NCBI GenBank assembly: GCA_903905665.1
Contig: CAIVHJ010000282.1
Location: 1 to 6,229 of the forward strand
Direction of reading: 5' to 3'
DNA: 6,229 bases
From: an uncultured Phycisphaerales bacterium
GTDB taxonomy: Bacteria > Planctomycetota > Phycisphaerae > UBA1845 > CAIVHJ01
Part shown: positions 5,844 through 6,229 of the stretch, one piece after another
How the letters are laid out: the number at the start of each line of letters is the position of its first letter
Numbering within the stretch: the stretch's first letter is position 1
Position numbers and translations under genes: made by a program
Notes under the pieces: model-generated
The model's input: only the letters and a program-made list of their open reading frames with translations
Database searches by the model: none
What the model was told of the DNA's origin: nothing

Positions 5844-6229
5844 CGGCCACCTTCCACACGTCCCCGGCGCCCATCGTCAGCACGGCATCGTCCTGCTGAA
5901 CGTGGTCCGCCAAATACTCCCCGATGTCGCGAAGATTGGGAATGTATCGCGCCTCACCACCCCGCTGCCGGATCTGTTCCACCAGATCGCGGCTCGAGAT
6001 CAGTTGTTTTTCCAGTTCCGAATCCCGTACAAAGTAAATGTCGGGAACCACGATTTCATCCGCGAGCTTAAAACTTTCGGCAAAATCCTGAAGGAAAAAC
6101 CGCGTTCGGGAGTGCTGATGCGGCTGGAACACTACGATCAACCGTTTCGGTTGATAGCGTCTCCGGGCCGCCAGCACCGTCGCACGAATTTCCGTCGGAT
6201 GGTGCGCATAATCGTCCAGAATGTCCACA
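5809..6229 (-). CDS. murC: UDP-N-acetylmuramate--L-alanine ligase, C-terminal part (runs off the window)
   Basis: About 140 C-terminal residues of MurC, the ATP-dependent ligase adding L-alanine to UDP-MurNAc as the first step of stem peptide synthesis in the cytoplasm. The visible part is the C-terminal ligand-binding domain of the Mur ligase fold: ILDDYAHHPTEI (motif around local residues 3-14), VVFQPHQHSRT (32-42) and LTMGAGDVWKV (117-127), all characteristic of MurC rather than MurD, E or F. The GTG at 6228 is an internal valine, not a start; the true start lies beyond the window. The stop at 5809 lies inside murB, a 35-bp overlap, so the genes are co-transcribed. An upstream dcw cluster (murG, ftsW, mraY) would be expected outside the window. 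Confidence 0.96.
   Translation of the reverse strand, partial: VDILDDYAHHPTEIRATVLAARRRYQPKRLIVVFQPHQHSRTRFFLQDFAESFKLADEIVVPDIYFVRDSELEKQLISSRDLVEQIRQRGGEARYIPNLRDIGEYLADHVQQDDAVLTMGAGDVWKVADDMVSRLGTDR
5847..5853 (-). promoter_or_regulatory. Ribosome binding site of murB inside murC
   Basis: The minus strand reads AAGGTGG, ending 3 nt before the murB ATG, within the murC reading frame. It supports the ATG at 5843 and an overlapping, probably coupled, murC-murB arrangement. The spacing is a little short. Confidence 0.5.

Noticed and set aside
1..6229. CRISPR array, tRNA, rRNA, insertion sequence or prophage gene
   Set aside because: No regularly spaced repeats, no tRNA-like T-loop (GGTTCRA with matching stems), no terminal inverted repeats and no transposase motifs were found on either strand.

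Overview
The window looks like chromosomal DNA from a bacterium with a peptidoglycan wall, most plausibly a planctomycete or a relative in the PVC group. This is inferred from three things. A murC-murB-ddl-ftsQ-like run is not followed by ftsA/ftsZ. A TYW1-like radical SAM protein (COG0731 type) is present. The edge gene has the N-terminus of a methyltransferase family that I associate with such genomes from memory. No 16S or other phylogenetic marker is present, so the taxonomy is tentative. All recognised genes lie on the minus strand, so transcription runs from high to low coordinates.

Layout in transcription order: 6229-5809 is the C-terminal part of murC (UDP-N-acetylmuramate--L-alanine ligase), cut by the window edge. 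murB (5843-4965) overlaps it by 35 bp. ddl (D-alanine--D-alanine ligase, 4936-3914) follows after 28 bp, and an FtsQ-like single-pass protein (3901-3035) after another 12 bp. A seven-helix membrane protein (3053-2208) overlaps the ftsQ-like gene by 19 bp. After a 116-bp gap comes a second, shorter seven-helix membrane protein (2091-1462). A radical SAM enzyme (1395-535) follows after 66 bp. A gene-poor stretch (534-96) then holds a short hexamer repeat and a candidate promoter. At the edge (95-1) is the first part of a class I SAM-dependent methyltransferase gene with a strong Shine-Dalgarno sequence.

How the genes work together: MurC, MurB and Ddl make the cytoplasmic peptidoglycan precursor (UDP-MurNAc, its L-Ala addition, and the D-Ala-D-Ala dipeptide). 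The FtsQ-like protein would link this to the division site. In most bacteria ftsA and ftsZ come next. Here that place is taken by two membrane proteins that I judge to be diverged paralogues: the same predicted topology (seven helices, N-terminus out, C-terminus in), alignable halves and matching ends, with an extra loop of about 60 residues in the first. Their tight linkage to the ftsQ-like gene is the most interesting feature here and suggests an undescribed envelope or division-related function. The radical SAM gene and the methyltransferase are probably separate transcription units.
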